Below the pieces are notes generated by a model. That model ran no database searches, had not been told where the DNA came from, and was given only the letters and a program-made list of their open reading frames with translations. From Cyclospora cayetanensis (Eukaryota > Apicomplexa > Conoidasida > Eucoccidiorida > Eimeriidae), in contig NW_020312170.1 in the NCBI RefSeq assembly GCF_002999335.1, forward strand, positions 248,001 to 312,000: a DNA stretch of 64,000 nucleotides, read 5' to 3'. The number at the start of each line of letters is the position of its first letter. Position 1 is the first letter of the stretch. Made by a program: the position numbers and the translations under genes. Of this stretch, positions 47,636 to 61,400 are shown one piece after another.

Positions 47636-50600
47636 ATGAGCACTGGTGAAGACTCCGCAGCAGTTACAGCACCCGCTGCAGCTGGTGCTGCTGCAGTATC
47701 GACTTCGTCACAGCAGCCTGTAGCAGCCTCAATGCCTTTTGACGCGCGTCCTTCGGCAGCATCCGCGGTAGCATCTGCGGCGGGAGCAACTGTGGCAGCC
47801 AAGACCGCTACGCAAGCGGCTGCTGCAAGGGCTGCTGCAGACTCTGCTGCGGAAGCAGCAGCTGCTGCTCAAGGCTTTGTTGCAGTTTCAGGGATGCGTC
47901 AGGCCTCTGGCTTAACTGCTCCAATTGAGGCATCCGAAACGGGAGGCGGAGATGGCGGAGAACGGCTCTCCGCGCAACGTCTCACTGCTGGAGAAGAAGC
48001 AGCGACAGTTGCGGCGAGAGCAGCTGCAGACGCAGCAGCCGCAGCTGCAGAAGCAACTTCCGCTGCAGCAGCAGTGGCAGAGGCCGCCTCCTTCGACCCC
48101 GACCAGCCGGTGGCTTCTCAGCTGGAGGAGTTCGTGATCTCTCAAGGAATGCGTGTAGCTATCGCCCTCGAGGCTGCAGCAACAGCCGCAGCCGCTGCTG
48201 CTGTCGCTGCGGGGCATGCAGCGGCAGAAGCAACGCGCCAAGCCACAGAAACGTCAAGCAGTGCCATCGCCAAAGCTGCGCAGAGGTGCCACGAGGCGGC
48301 CGCTTCTGCCTGTGCGTCGGCTTCCGCTGCTTTCGCAGCAGCGGCCGCTTCTGCTGCGGATTCTGTTGCTGCAACGGCTGCTGCTGCGCGCGCAGCTCTT
48401 GCAGATGCCACTGGGGGGGTGGCGCAAAGACTTGTCGACACAGCAAAAGCCGTGGAGGACGCGATTGCTGTCAGAACAGCCGCTTTGGAAAACGCCTTCT
48501 TGGGGAGAACCGCAGCGGATTCGGAGAGCAGCGACAGCATGATGCAGAGCCGCAGCAGCAGAAGCAGCAGCTTCAGGTATGGCATACGCAGCAGCACGCC
48601 CAGGCTGTCGCATACCAGCAGCAGCAGAGGCAGCGGGTTCGATGGTCGTAGACTGCGAAGGGATCGCAGTTCTCTTCTGCAAGGGTTTTCTTCGTATTTC
48701 GAGCGAGAAGGCAGCCAGGGGGGTGCTGCTCCAGGCGGTTTCTTTCCATACCACAGCGAGACTTCAGGTGTCTTGGCAGGAGCAGACGCAGGAGCTTCTG
48801 CAGGCTTACCACGGGGAGAGGCAGTGGTGGCTGCATTACTCGCAGACTCTGGTGATAAAACTGCTCCACGATTCCTCCAGCCTCGCCAGGCTGGTAATTT
48901 AGACATCGATGCCAGTGCATCGTCAGATTCGCGGAGTGAGGCACTCCCGCTGCAGCCTCCTGCTCTGGTAGCAACGCAGGCAGCAGCAAGCGAATTCCTT
49001 GGAGAGGACAGCGTGGATGCCATTGTGGCCGCTGCAGCTGCGGAAGCCGCTGCGTATGAGGCACTTGCTCAGCAGCAGCTGCAGCAACAACACGAAGCGA
49101 ACGGCTCCTTTAGCAGATCCTTGTCACTCGTTCATGCAGCCTTACCGCCATCCACAGCAGCCCACGCAGACATGGGTGCAGATGAAGAGGAGGCACCAGG
49201 GCAGCAGAAACTGATGCAACTTCAAGGCACCCATAGCTCAGCGCCACCCCTTCATGACGACTTGCCGTTGCAAGAGCTCCTGCAGCAGCAGCAGCAACAA
49301 CAGGAACTGCAACTGCAAGATGAGGCTGCTGCACAAGACAGCAGCTCCTCGATTGCGCTGGAGGGGGCACTCAGCGGCGAAGCGGTGGCAAAGGGAGAAG
49401 TCAGCAAAAAAGAGAGCAGTTGCGGCAATGAACGCAGCTGGCAACACGATCCCTATTCTGGCGATGCAATATCATCTTCTCCGAGCAGAAGGTCGCTGCT
49501 TAAAATTGACTTTGTTGGCGAAAGGAACGGCAACAAAGGCAGCGGCAGCATCAATGCGAGCGGCAGCGGCGATGCATCTGCCTTGGAGTTATCGCTGGAA
49601 AGCTTTATCGAGCACTGCAATGCCAGTGACGATCTCTGCGGCACCAGGAGGGGCACCCACTGTGGAGTTCGAGTGCCTCTGCGTTTCAGCACTCAGCAGC
49701 ATCAAACTCCTTCAGGCGCTGTTGCTGCAGCAGCCGCGATGGACAGCGCAGCCGCAACAGCTGATGCAGTCAGAGCTTCCGACGCGGCAGAGCAAGACGA
49801 CGAGGACGAAGCAGTGACACTTGCCGCAGTCTTCATCGGGCAGGCGCTGTTGGCTAGTCCTTATTTTTCGCTGCCCTCTATTGCCTTGCAGCAGCAGGGT
49901 AGCAGCAGCAGCACAGCCAGCTTTTGGGGTGGGAACGAGGAAACAGTGAAACAGCTGCTCCTGCGACTTCCCTTTGCGTGTATCTCGATTGCAGATTTGA
50001 TGTCTCTTTTGCCCAGCATCGGCGATCCACGTGTGCATGTAAGCTTAGACCCTGACTGAGACTGGCCTTGCTGTGCTTTCGTTGTTGTTAGTGCTGCCTC
50101 GCCGCTGTGAAGCGGCGGTGCCTTTCATTGTTGGCTACTTTTTAGCTGCGCAGGAGGTCGCTTGCGTTCTCTAGCGGTTCTGCATGCGTCTTCGCATGCT
50201 GCAGGCTGTATCTCCCGCACTCTGCATGTAGACAGCCGCAGTAGACACGCGCAGACAGAGGGCTACTACTCGCGAGGGAAGCAGCACTGGCAATTCAAGC
50301 AGGCGGCAAGTGGTCCTGTGTGTCTCTGTCTGTGTGTGAGGGTTTTAGGGGCGAATAGGCGGCCTTGAGGCAACTGCAAGTGCGCTTCAAGACTCGCTGA
50401 GCTTTAATCTTTTTGTTGAAGTGCTGCAGCAAGTTCAGCAGCAGAATCTGCTGCCCACCTTGCTGCTGCTGCGCATTGTGGGCTACAGCAACGCGGACCT
50501 GAGAAAATCCCTGTCTCCTCAGCAGCAGCGCAGGGTTTGGCAGTTGCAGCAGCAAGCTGCCGAGGGGAAATGGGTGCCACAGAATGCAGCCGCTGCTGCA

Positions 50601-51774
50601 TTTGCTGCTACTCACCTTGAAACAGAGGGGGCTCAGGAGGATTGTGCAACCGACAGAAGCGCTAGCTCCAGCAAGATCGGCAGAAGGAAAAAAAAATGGG
50701 CTCAGAGGCCCCTGTATGTGCCCCCTTTGCAGCTGCAGAGAAGTCTGAGAACCCTCTGCAGACTGCTGCCACAGTTGCGGCGCTTAGAGCTTCTCCATCC
50801 TCAAGCGGCGGCAACGGCACCAACGCAGGCAGGGGCAGCTCCAGCCTTCTCGCGGCTGCACCGGCTCATTGCATACGTGAGCCCCTTCTCCGTCTTAGCG
50901 GAGTCTTTAGGCTTCCAGCTGCTGAGTATTAAAATAACGGAGCTGCTTCAGTGTTGCGCCTGCTGCTGCTCTGGGTGGTGCTCCGCCTCCAAGCTGTGCA
51001 GCAGCCACGGCATGCACTGCACTGAGGCAAGCGGCGGCATGCGACGCATCAACGGGTCTGGAGTTAGTGGCATTGACAGCAGCAGCAGCGTGGATAGCAG
51101 TGCGGAGAGCAGCGAGGATAGTGGCAAGGAACAGCAGTGTTCCTCTGTCAAGTGCAGCAGTCCTCCTTCCAGTGCCTGCTGTAGCAGCAGCAAGCTGCCA
51201 CCCCGCAGTTTTGGGGAGGCGGACGGAATCTCTGGGGTTCTCAGGAGGATTGCATGCGCGCGGTGTGATTTTTGTCCTGCCGTCGCGGCTGGGGAGTTGT
51301 GCAAGCGGTTATATGTGCTCGAGTCGGTTATCTTCTCGCGCGCCGAGGAATTGCTGAGTAGGTAAGGGAGAGGAGATGCAAGTAGTGCCGAGAGGACAGA
51401 GTGCATGCAGGAGGTGCTCGAAACGCATGCAGCAAGTCACAAGGAAGCGTTTGTAAGTAACATACATATTTCGAGACTCTACAGGTCATCTTCACAGAGC
51501 TGGACACTGTGCCCGCCGGCTTCTTCTCTGCTACATGCGCATGTGCAACAGCATGGTCAATTATGGCGTTTGCCAGCCTTCTGCTGCCGGCTGTTTTCTT
51601 GTTCTACGTTGTTCCTGCATCTCTGCCGAATCCTCCTAGGCTTTTTGTAAGTCTCCTCGCTCGCGCGAGGGGGCCGCAGCAGTGTGCTGGCTTATCCAGG
51701 AGCGGCAGGCAGTCCTAGCCTCTCGCAGCAGAAGCAGCTGCTCGAGGGTTGTTTACAATCCACTCTTTCAGTAA
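47636..51774 (+). CDS. Ala-rich low-complexity protein with C-terminal membrane segment, about 5 exons
   Basis: Exon 47636-50038 starts MSTGEDSAAV and codes about 800 residues dominated by Ala-rich helical stretches, Ser runs and Gln runs. Its donor is GTAAGC. Exon 50430-51361 joins in phase (PRVH to QVQQQN) and adds a less biased part (LLPTLLLLRIVGYSNADLRK, YVSPFSVLAESLGFQLLSIK, a Cys cluster). The end is read from 51411-51452 (EVLETHAASHKEAF), 51485-51646 (VIFTELDTVPAGFF followed by a hydrophobic helix MAFASLLLPAVFLFYVV) and 51700-51774, with stop 51772-51774; these three join in phase. The link between 51361 and 51411 is unresolved. The hydrophobic helix and short basic tail suggest a tail-anchored or type I membrane protein. 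No family recognised. Confidence 0.6.
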
Positions 51775-52942
51775 GAGGAGCACGTAATAACGAAAGGTTA
51801 AGATGCCATATCCGCAAGGGCTATATCGGCTTGCGGCATGTAGACTCCCGGCTTGCTTTTCGTGGGGAAAGAGCTGTCAAAGAGACAGCTCCGAAACTAG
51901 AGTCCTGCACGGACCACGCCTGGAGCAGGTGCCTGCCAGTGCGGCGTCCACGTGGATATGCGGCAGCTGGCTGGCAAGCTAGCTTTCTACCTAGATATAA
52001 TATTGTTGCAAGGTTGCCTCGCATAAGTAACTGGAAGCAAACCAGAGATGCAATATGGGCATGGGGGGGGGGGACACGGAAAAGATAGTCAGCATCGTTG
52101 CAATGGGCAGTTCGGAACTAAACATGTCTATGCTTGAAAGTAACAGCGCACATGTATAACTGCTGGCTATAACAGAAAAAATGCTCTCTGCGCAGCGAAT
52201 ATCGCTTAAAGCAGCTGCTCACGTGAGCGGCCAGTCGGCCGAAAACAGTGGCATTGTGCTTAAATAGCTAAATGCAATGCCTATCTATTGGAGCATCTTG
52301 GAGAGCTGTCTAGTAAAACACCACGATGCTGAGGCAGCTACTAGGGCGGCACCACTCTTCCTTGGCACACGGAAACGGAAAGTGCAACAAAAGGTGCTAA
52401 CGGATGTACGTGCGGAGACTCTGTACAGATATGCCAAGGGCAACTCAAACACGCAGAGGAGAATTAGGTAGGGCCACGGGTGCAGGAGTACTACTGCTGC
52501 TGCGGCCTACTCCGAGTCCGAATTCGCTGGGTCCACTGGATTTCATAAGAAGCCTGTGCAGATCACAACACGTAAACAAAAGGCAACATTTACTGAAGAC
52601 CGTGCAGAAGAAATACGCATCGAACAACAAACTCTCGAATCTTCTCGCTTCGGCCGTCCGTCTCTCGCACCTACCGCCATGGATCCGACTGTAAATTTCC
52701 CTCGTCCCCCGTGTCTTCCTGCTAGTCTCTTTGTGCGCATCTCCTTTTCTAAGACGGTGGTGCCCCTATGGCTTCCCCCACTGGGCTATTAAATACGGAC
52801 TTATTTGAGGCATATGCGTGTGTCGGTTTGAACCCGTGCGATAGTTTCCTGCACTTTACTGCCGTTTACTACAGACGGTTGCAGTGTGTAAGCGCATGCA
52901 TGCGTGCACGCCCGTTCTGCGGGATTTAGCAATGGGACTGAC
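51775..52942. other. Intergenic, nothing firm
   Basis: No supported gene; 3' exons of the minus-strand MGNKC gene may lie here. A G-run is present at about 52066-52074. Confidence 0.4.
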
Positions 52943-53883
52943 CTAGCAGCTCTCTGGCCTTTTTTATTTTACGCTTCCGGTTTTTCTCTGCCTTGCAGAG
53001 GGCCTCGGAGGTCTTGAGCTTCCGCAGGGCATCTTGTCCTGCGGACTCTATTTTTTGCAGTTGCTGCGCCAAACAAATCATCGAGAGACACTGGCAGAGA
53101 GAGGTGGCAGCAGGGGGGACAGGCAACTGCGCAAGTCTCTATCCGTAAGGAAGAATCTAGTGGTGGCAAGGAAGAGAGCTGCAGAAAAGCTGGCGTTGGA
53201 TGTGCTACTAGACGTCGCTCGCCACTTGGGCGTTGCTTCTTCCCTCCCCTCTTTGCCCTTGGTCTGTACTACACGAACAAGACTGATGGAAAGAGAAGGC
53301 GGCTAGTAGTCTACAGCAGCCGATACGCAGTACGGGGGAATGAACGCAGAAGAAGTAAGCAGGCAGCAGCAAAAGGCGACACCTCAGGGAGGGACCGTAA
53401 CCCTCTTGTGCTTGGGCGAGGGGATATGATGGGAAGGGAGGTGAGGTTCAAAAAAATCAGTAGACACGATAAGGTGACCTTCAGCACTTGACTGGCGATA
53501 TACTCCTCCAGAGTGCAGAGTCGATATGCATCCCTCGCTCCGGGGGTCTCAAGTAATCATTAAGTGCATATATGTACATACATATATATATATATATGTA
53601 TACCGATATTAAGTGTATATATACGTACCCAAGCAATTCAAAAGAGTATGGAAAACTGCACTATGCCTAGGAAATACGCAAGAGAGAAGTAGAGAGAGAG
53701 TGTGCCTGCTAGCTTCGTAAGGGTGTGTGTGTCTTGTTTGAACGGGGCTTCACACGCACGGACCTCCTGTTTCCTGTGCATTGCTTCTTCTTCTTCCTCC
53801 GGGGTAAGAGGATCCCACTCACCACTGTCCTCTACTGCGCCATTGACGGCGCCATGCTTGCGCCCTAGGCACTTGTTTCCCAT
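52943..53883 (-). CDS. Putative N-myristoylated small protein (MGNKC start), partial model
   Basis: The ATG at 53881-53883 opens MGNKCLGRKHGAVNGAVED, a good N-myristoylation context (Gly2) with a palmitoylatable Cys5, followed by an acidic stretch (TPEEEEEAMHRKQE). A second likely exon at 52943-53063 reads QLQKIESAGQDALRKLKTSE and then a Lys/Arg-rich coiled-coil-like helix, ending at the donor GTCAGT. The exon 1 end is uncertain (GTGAGT near 53825 or GTCCGT near 53764), and the 3' part of the gene was not found. A coil after a myristoylated start recalls ESCRT-III Vps20/CHMP6 only loosely; I would not name it. A coccidian membrane-skeleton or signalling protein is equally possible. Confidence 0.4.
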
Positions 53884-56851
53884 CGTTAGTGCGAGACCGT
53901 TGGGAAGAAAGAGGGTAGGTGAGGTGTGGCCTCGTAAGGGGATGCTATGCACGTAGTTGATGATCGTGGCGTGGCTTTTGGGGAGGGGTAAGGAGAAGAG
54001 GGGGCCAGCACACTTGAGGCAAATATATCACTGAATCGCAACAACCGGATCGTTCGTTCCTGACGGCAATCCTATGGGCACCTGGAAACGTGCACTTGAA
54101 ATGTGCGAGCGGCAACAGCGGTGCTATGCAGGACAAGCAGCAATGGAGGACAGGGAGGCTCCAAGCACGCCCTAAAGAATTATTCGCTGCACGAAGGTCT
54201 CTGAAGAACAAGATTTCTCTAATGCAATGAGCACGACCCCCGGAAAGAGGCCTCAAACTAGTGGCCCTTGGTGGTGTCGAGCGCGCTCTTACTGCAGGAG
54301 GAACGGACCCACTGCGGAAAAAGAAAAACAAGATGAAAAAACGTTTGCATATAGCAAAGTTGATGTCAAAGGCATTAAAAAAGACACAATACAGAGGCGT
54401 GAGCGCATACATCCCCATGTGCATGTATGCTCGTCGCCCAGCGGTAGCTCATGGCCCCCATGATGCTCTCCCATCGATCCACGACAGGCTACAGGGCAGC
54501 AAACAGAGAGCTTAGGTGATACAATAATGCATCTTTAGAGGCTTTTACCGCATGAAGTGCACGCAACAAGATGCCTGTAGGTTCCACATTGCCTACGCGC
54601 TCACTCGGTGCTAGCGATTGAGCTCCGCCAGACGCCAGTGGTCAAAGCTTTCGCGTTCACGGCTTTCAGTGAAACATGATTTGTTAAAGGCAGCAGCAAA
54701 GGCTATGTTTCAAAGGCTATGGTTTCCGGCGTAAGTAATCGCGCAGCCAGGTAGGCACCCCCAGTACGGGCTATGCACATCGTATCATTACGGAACGGTA
54801 GCTTCGATGCCACGACAACCCCCAAATGTTGCATCTCTACAGGATTTGGGACCTTAGGCTCGTTTTCTGGGTGAAACTGGGGGTTTCTGGAGTTCGAGGC
54901 AGGCGCGCAGTTTCAACATCCCGCAAATTTTCGGCTTTAGCGTAGAACTTATGGCTGCCTAGGGCACGTTGAAGAGACGGCAGCGTGTTACTGATGGGCC
55001 AGCCCACTGTGACCCCCTTGCACTATAGGCTCGTGCACGCGGCCTCTCAGTTTTGCCACAACAGTTTTGACGTCACATTACGGCGAGCTCGTAGTATTGC
55101 ACGGCATAAGGCAGGGATTCTTGTCAAAAGAGGCCTACAAAGCCGCCGAAGAATGGTTTTCATCCTTCCGGGGATGGACTGTCTTTATACATAAGGGTAC
55201 ATGCTATATAAGCGCAGGTTTGCACCATTGTTAAAGGGGGCAACACGAAGACGAGCCGAATGGTTTTCATCCTTCCGGGGATGGACTGTCTTTATACATA
55301 AGGGTACATGCTATATAAGCGCAGGTTTGCACCATTGTTAAAGGGGGCAACACGAAGACGAGCCCGTCACCTGCCTGTGAAGACAACCAAGAAGGGAGTG
55401 GCACCCCAAGGAGGGTGTAGCGGGACACGGTACACCTACGTCCTTCCTAATTAGTGTGGCTGATCTACGCAATGGTTTGGGGTATGTGCGTGTGCGTTAA
55501 ATGCAGTGTGCAACTAGCCTTATATGCTCAGAACGCTGACAGGATGCAGTAACGGATAAAACATTACAGCCCAGCTGCAGAAAATTTACTCTAAGATCTG
55601 CTTTTGCTCTGACCTTACGCTTTGTCCGTTGCACCAAGTGCGAGCGAAAGTGGAATATTTCGAGGGAAAGAGAGAGAGACGCAGCCTGCTTCTCAACCGA
55701 AGCAGTCTGCGTCTAAAATGTGCCTCGCAAGGGCGGCAGCATTGCCAACAGCCGGCAGTTTCTAAGTGAGTTCTTTTAGGTATCGCCTCCGTCAATACAT
55801 AACAACTGAAGAGAGCTACTCCTAGGAGGCTCGCTCCTTCCAACTGCATCGCGCTGTCTGCCGGACTGAAGGTGTGTTGAGGAAATAACGCCCTCACACC
55901 ACGCCTCCCCACCCTCGAATCACGGGGAGAACCAAAGGACGAGCACAAAGTTTTTTTTGGCAGTATGCAAAAGTGCAGTAGTGAGGCCCCTCGCTATCAG
56001 CTTGTGCTGGAATTTCTCAGGCAGGCAACTGGTGCGACTGCGACCGCAGCCTCGCGGAGCAGTCTCAGTGAAGATGACACCCTTCTTTTGCTGCCATAGA
56101 AACTTAATACCCGAAAAATAATGCCCATCGCGATGTGAAAGCTGCTGCTGATCTTAAGACGGCGCTTGCCGTCGTATGCGTACTTAGATGATTTGAGAAC
56201 GCAGAAGCGAATTAAGGTAGTGTTTCTGAGAGCCCGCCATGGGAGGCACTGCGTTCATATTTACGTGTGGCGGCCCCCCCAGATTTTTCGTGGGCTGCCA
56301 GCATTCCCTTCTCAAAGGCATTTAGATGTGGGAAAGAGGGCAAGTGCAACTGCATGGCGCAAAAAGAAATCCCGCGTCTTTGCTCTGTGGATAGAACCTG
56401 TGTCGAGCCCCCTCGAAGGAGCTTTTGCATGTGCTGCCCACGCAGCAGGGGCAAATGCATTGCTGCGTACGACTACCAGAGGGGATGCCTAAAATTACAG
56501 CTTGACCAAAGAAAGGAAGCCCCCACCATGGTATATATATATATATCCCTCCGTCAAAAGCGGCAGGTTGGCAGAGCAGCACGATGGAGAGTTCTGGAGG
56601 CGTATACGCGTCTAGACATAATACACACGCCTCGCCTCGATAAAAAAATAGACAAAAATAGCGACATTCCTGTGGTGCGTCCTGTTTAGGCAATCCCAAA
56701 GGCTTAAGGGTCCTTGAGACGAAGATCGTGCCCTAACTTTTCTTCACCGCAGTAACGGGGCAGTCAGTCTCTAGGCGTATTTTTTTTTCTCTCTCTCTCT
56801 CGATGAGTCATTGAATTTCAAGACTCGAGCTACGCATGAATGCAGCGCCTG
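53884..56851. other. Mostly non-coding stretch with tandem duplication
   Basis: Contains the perfect 107-bp tandem duplication at 55151-55364. A minus frame at 55586-55849 could code a short secreted protein (MQLEGASLLGVALFSCYVL start), but there is no other support. AT repeats lie at 56530-56545. Confidence 0.4.
55151..55364. repeat. Perfect 107-bp tandem duplication
   Basis: 55151-55257 and 55258-55364 appear identical base for base (unit begins GAATGGTTTTCATCC and ends ACGAAGACGAGCC). Identity implies a very recent duplication or an assembly artefact. Confidence 0.93.
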
Positions 56852-57164
56852 CTACCGTCTGTCTAGCTGCCCTTTCTGCTGCTGCACTAGCAGCAGAGAG
56901 GGTTGCAGCGCAGAACTGTCTGTTTCTGGAAGGCCGTCTTGCCTTGCCGTTGCGTCCAAGCCGGGGGAAGAACAAGAGGAGAAGCAACTGCTGCTGCATT
57001 TGTTGCCGCCAAGACCACCCGCATTGTGGCAGCTGCTGCTCGTGCTAGGACTACAGCTGCTTTCCTTGCTATCGCTGCTGCAATTACTTGCGTTTGTGGA
57101 AACGGATGACAGAACGGCAACGACGTCATGGAGATCCTGCTGCTGGGAGCCCTGTGGGAGGGGT

Positions 57165-57239
<75 letters not shown>

Positions 57240-58389
57240 TGGTGCTGCTGCTGTAGCTCTTTGGAAGGCATAGGTTCGCTTCCATCGAGGGTGTAATGCA
57301 AGCAGCAGTCCGCATCCACGCGAACCCCTAGTTCGCGCATTCGGAGGCTGCTCCCCTCTCCAGCAGCCGCAAGGCTTGACAGCTCTACGTAGCAGGCTCC
57401 CCTTGTTGCAGCATGGACTGCAGCGAAGGGGACAAGCCTGCTGTCTTTGCCACCGAGCTCCCCCGTCGTTCCCGACTCTGCAGAACCACCATCACTACCA
57501 GCAGCAGCCTCAGGCTCGGATAACAGCACCGTCGTCTCAGGTACGCGCAGAGCAACACGCAACCGACGCACTGGCTCGGAGGCATCGCTGACTGCTGCAA
57601 CGACTGCAGCAACAGCGCAGTCGACCTGCAGACACAGACACAGCATAATCTTGCAAGGAGATCCTCAACCACATCAATATATTTCAGCAGCAGCATCCGC
57701 TTTTGGAAGAAAACAGGGCAGACACCGTCTTCTGAGCTCTAAACACGCACAAATTCCTCAGCATCCCACACGCCAGACTTACTTAGGCACACACCCCTAT
57801 ATACATATACACATATATATACATGTACCTGTATACGTGCATACCTAGATGCCTATACATACATATATATGTATATACATACATATATATATGTACATAT
57901 ATATGTTTTAGGCGCAAGTAATTCCGAGATTATGAGCTATCTTACTGGAGTCGCTCCGGACACCTCGATCATCATTCTGCGAGAAAAGAGCCGTGAGGCT
58001 TGTACCGAGCGGCTTCTGATGACGCCTTTTTGCGATTGCGGTGGCGGCTGCTGCTGCTGCTGCTGCTCTTGCTGCTGCTGCTGTGGGGGTGCTAAAGCAG
58101 AGGTGGCAGCACGCTGGCAATTGGACGCGAGGTGTATCGGCAGATCGACGGAAGGAAAGTCATAGAGACCTTGAGGCTGCATGCGATGCCGCTGAACGCA
58201 AGACGAGCACGGCTTAAGTTTCGGAAAGCAGAAGACAGATGCAAATGTGCGAACTCCAACTGGCGTCAGCAACACCTGCGACAAAGAGGAAGACATGCTG
58301 ACAGTCTGTTCGTCCTCTTACTATGCAGCATTTTCATGCTCTTTACCGCCTCCTATCCCACCAAAAGATACCACCCTTTTCGGATCCCC

Positions 58390-58435
<46 letters not shown>

Positions 58436-61400
58436 CTCTTTCTCTCTCTCTCTTTCTCTATTCCTCTTTGTCTCTCTCTCTCTCTCTTTCTCTATCCCTC
58501 TTTCTCTTTCTGTCTGCCTTTAAAGCGTCTTCTTCCCGTATACACCGATCCACCCCTCCTGCCACCCTCTTGTCTCTATCGGTGCCTCGTTTTTGTTGGT
58601 CCTCTATGCGCTGCCCTTTTTCTTCACCCCTCCCCAATCAAATCGCAGCGCGTTGAATCAGCGAATCCTCCGGCTCGAACTCCCTCCTGCCTGTGATCCC
58701 AGATGCCCCCAAACCCGCAAGGCAAACAATACCTCAACAGTTGCTCTTGCGGCGCTTCCTTCACCGAAATCAGCGTAGCCGTGAGCCGCCAGCAGCTTGA
58801 ACTGAGCCTCGTGGACTACCGTATACACCGCAGACTCGGAAGGCGGAGGACAAGACGCAAACACCTGCAGAGAGAGACACATAGCAGAGAGAGACAAATA
58901 GCAGACAGAGAAAGAGAAAGAGAGAAATAGAAGAGAGAGAGAGATAGAAGGCAGAGACACATAGAAGAGAGATAGAAGGGAGAGACATATAGAAGAGAGA
59001 GAAACATAGACGTGAGAGGCCATCGAGAGGATGCGCGGAAGCAACGTCAGCCTCAAAGAAGAGAAAAAAGAGAGTCGAGAATGCAGATGCACGTGCTGCG
59101 AGTCAAGGAAAGGAGAGAAAAGTGTGTGTAGGACTGCGCCTCTTATTGCATGGCTGGCGCACAGCAGCCCGTGATTAGGTGTAAAACTAGCGGTGAATCG
59201 TCCTTCTCCCCCCTCTACCCCTTCCCTCCTTCCCGCTTCTCCCCTCCTGATCGCTAGGATGACTGACTTCTAATAAGGACAAAGGAGGCATGCATTCGAG
59301 AAGCGGAAAGCGAGCGACGCCCCCGAAAAACCGTAAGAAAAGCCTCAAAGGCTGCCGTCCAAATACCAACACCTTACATCACATTTCGAACGGCTATCAA
59401 CAGACAAACATAAATACATATAAATGTGTGCATATATGTGTAAATATATATTCTTGAATGACACCAAACGTACCGGCGAAAACACAGAGTCTGTAGGATC
59501 AACCTTCAAGCCTGGCACAGGGCAATCGCAGATCAGTGAAGAGACGTCGAGGGCTGTAGGACGCAGGCAGCTTCCCTGATACAAGGGCATCAAAAACACG
59601 CAGCACAAGGTTAACAAAAGGGCATCAAAAACACGCAGCGCAAGGTTAACAAAAGGGCATCAAAAACACGCAGCGCAAGGTTAACAAAAGGGCATCAAAA
59701 ACACGCAGCGCAAGGTTAACAAAAGGGCATCAAAAACACGCAGCATAAGGTTAACAAAAGGGCATCAAAAACACGCAGCGCAAGGTTAACAAAAGGGCAT
59801 CAAAAACACGCAGCACAAGGTTAACAAAAGGGCATCACAGAAAAGAGGCAGCACAAGGTAAAAAAAAGGGCATCACAGAAAAGGGGCAGCACAAGGTTAA
59901 CAAAAGGGCATCACAGAAAAGGGGCAGCACAAGGTTAACAAAAGGGCATCACAGAAAAGAGGAAGCACAAGGTTAAAAGACATGCCAAGATGCAGTATGG
60001 ATGCCAAAGTAGGAAGAATTAGAGAAAAGAGGCAGCCGACATACAGGGGGGAACGCAAGAGCCATGCGCAGAGCAGGTCATGGTGTGTCTGCCTGCGAGA
60101 TTTTCCACAAAGCGGCTTACCGTAGCCTCGTCAGCAGACGCAACAAACTGCTGCCACTGAGAACGCCACGCTGCAGGGACGAGCTGATACAAGCCTCCCC
60201 TTGGTAGGGCTGCATGCATCCTGGAACGCCAGAAGGCACAGAGCGACAGCAGCAAATGACACAGCACATCCGCATGCACTCATGTGAAGCGTCTCTACGG
60301 CCTGCTAAAAACGCCACAATGCGTGGCAGCGCGAGATGTGAAACCCCCCGTGTCTTCCAGCACTATATACATATATATATATATATGGGAAGATCGTTCC
60401 CCCTTCGTTTAGTGTGCTGTCTCGTAAGCCCTCTGGCTAGGAGAGGTGAGTCCTTTGCGAACCAGCTGGATGCTGCTACTCAGCCAGCAGCTCTGCACAG
60501 TCGTGCCCCTCTGCGGACGTTTTATTCTTCTCGCGAAAAAAGTAAATCTCACGCGAAAACAGCTCCTAGACAGACCAGAGCCAACAGCCGCAACATACAG
60601 CACCTAACTTACTTGCTCGTGCCCTGAGGGGGTTCCCGCTTGACTACCCAGCGACTGCCGAGGATTGCGCCAAGGGCTTTTTCTTCCTCCCGCATGCGAT
60701 GTCGCCATCTTTGTCGCTGCTGCTGCTGCTGCTGCTGCTCGGAGAAGCAAATCTGCGCCAGCGAAACAAGGCGGCAGCGCACAAAGAAAACGCACACCCA
60801 CACTTCGCATCGGACTCCAAGAAACCTTTGAGTCGACACACGCTACTCCGTGCGTAGACAGCGACTTCCCGCCTTCCCTCTCAGAAAAGAGCAGAACGCT
60901 ACCGAAGGCCAGAGCGAAGCACCAAGGCTTTCCCCCCATCGCCGCTACCACAGACAGACGCACAGTACACTGGAAGGCGCTTTGCGGCACAAGACAAGAG
61001 GCAGAAATCGCCAAGGGTTGCTGCACGCCGAGTTCTATGAGAAGGGGTCGCTTCGCTGCATCTAGGGACAGATACTGCAGCAAGGCAGCTGCGGGAACCT
61101 GCAGCACCGTCATGAGTAGCAAGTCAACACAGCAAAACGCATGGGAAATGGGGGAGGCAGGGAGTTGAGGCATCGCAAGCCTCAGCAACAACAACAGCAG
61201 CAGCAGCAACAAAACAGCCCACAGAATGAAACGCTGTTCTTTGCACCCCGGCAGCAGCAGCAATCGCGGGAGCAACAGGAACAACAGCAGAAATCGCAAT
61301 AGCAACAAAAGAAATCGTAATAGCAGCAATTGCAATAGCAGGAATCGCAATTGAAGAAATTGCAACAGCAGAAATCGCAATAGCAATAGAAGAAATTGCG

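Noticed and set aside
56811..57296. Poly-Cys protein on the plus strand
   Set aside because: CTG/TGC reading of the poly-Gln tract of the minus-strand gene.
59583..59978. CRISPR-like array
   Set aside because: Units are contiguous and nearly identical with no variable spacers, and lie in an intron of a eukaryotic gene; it is a minisatellite.
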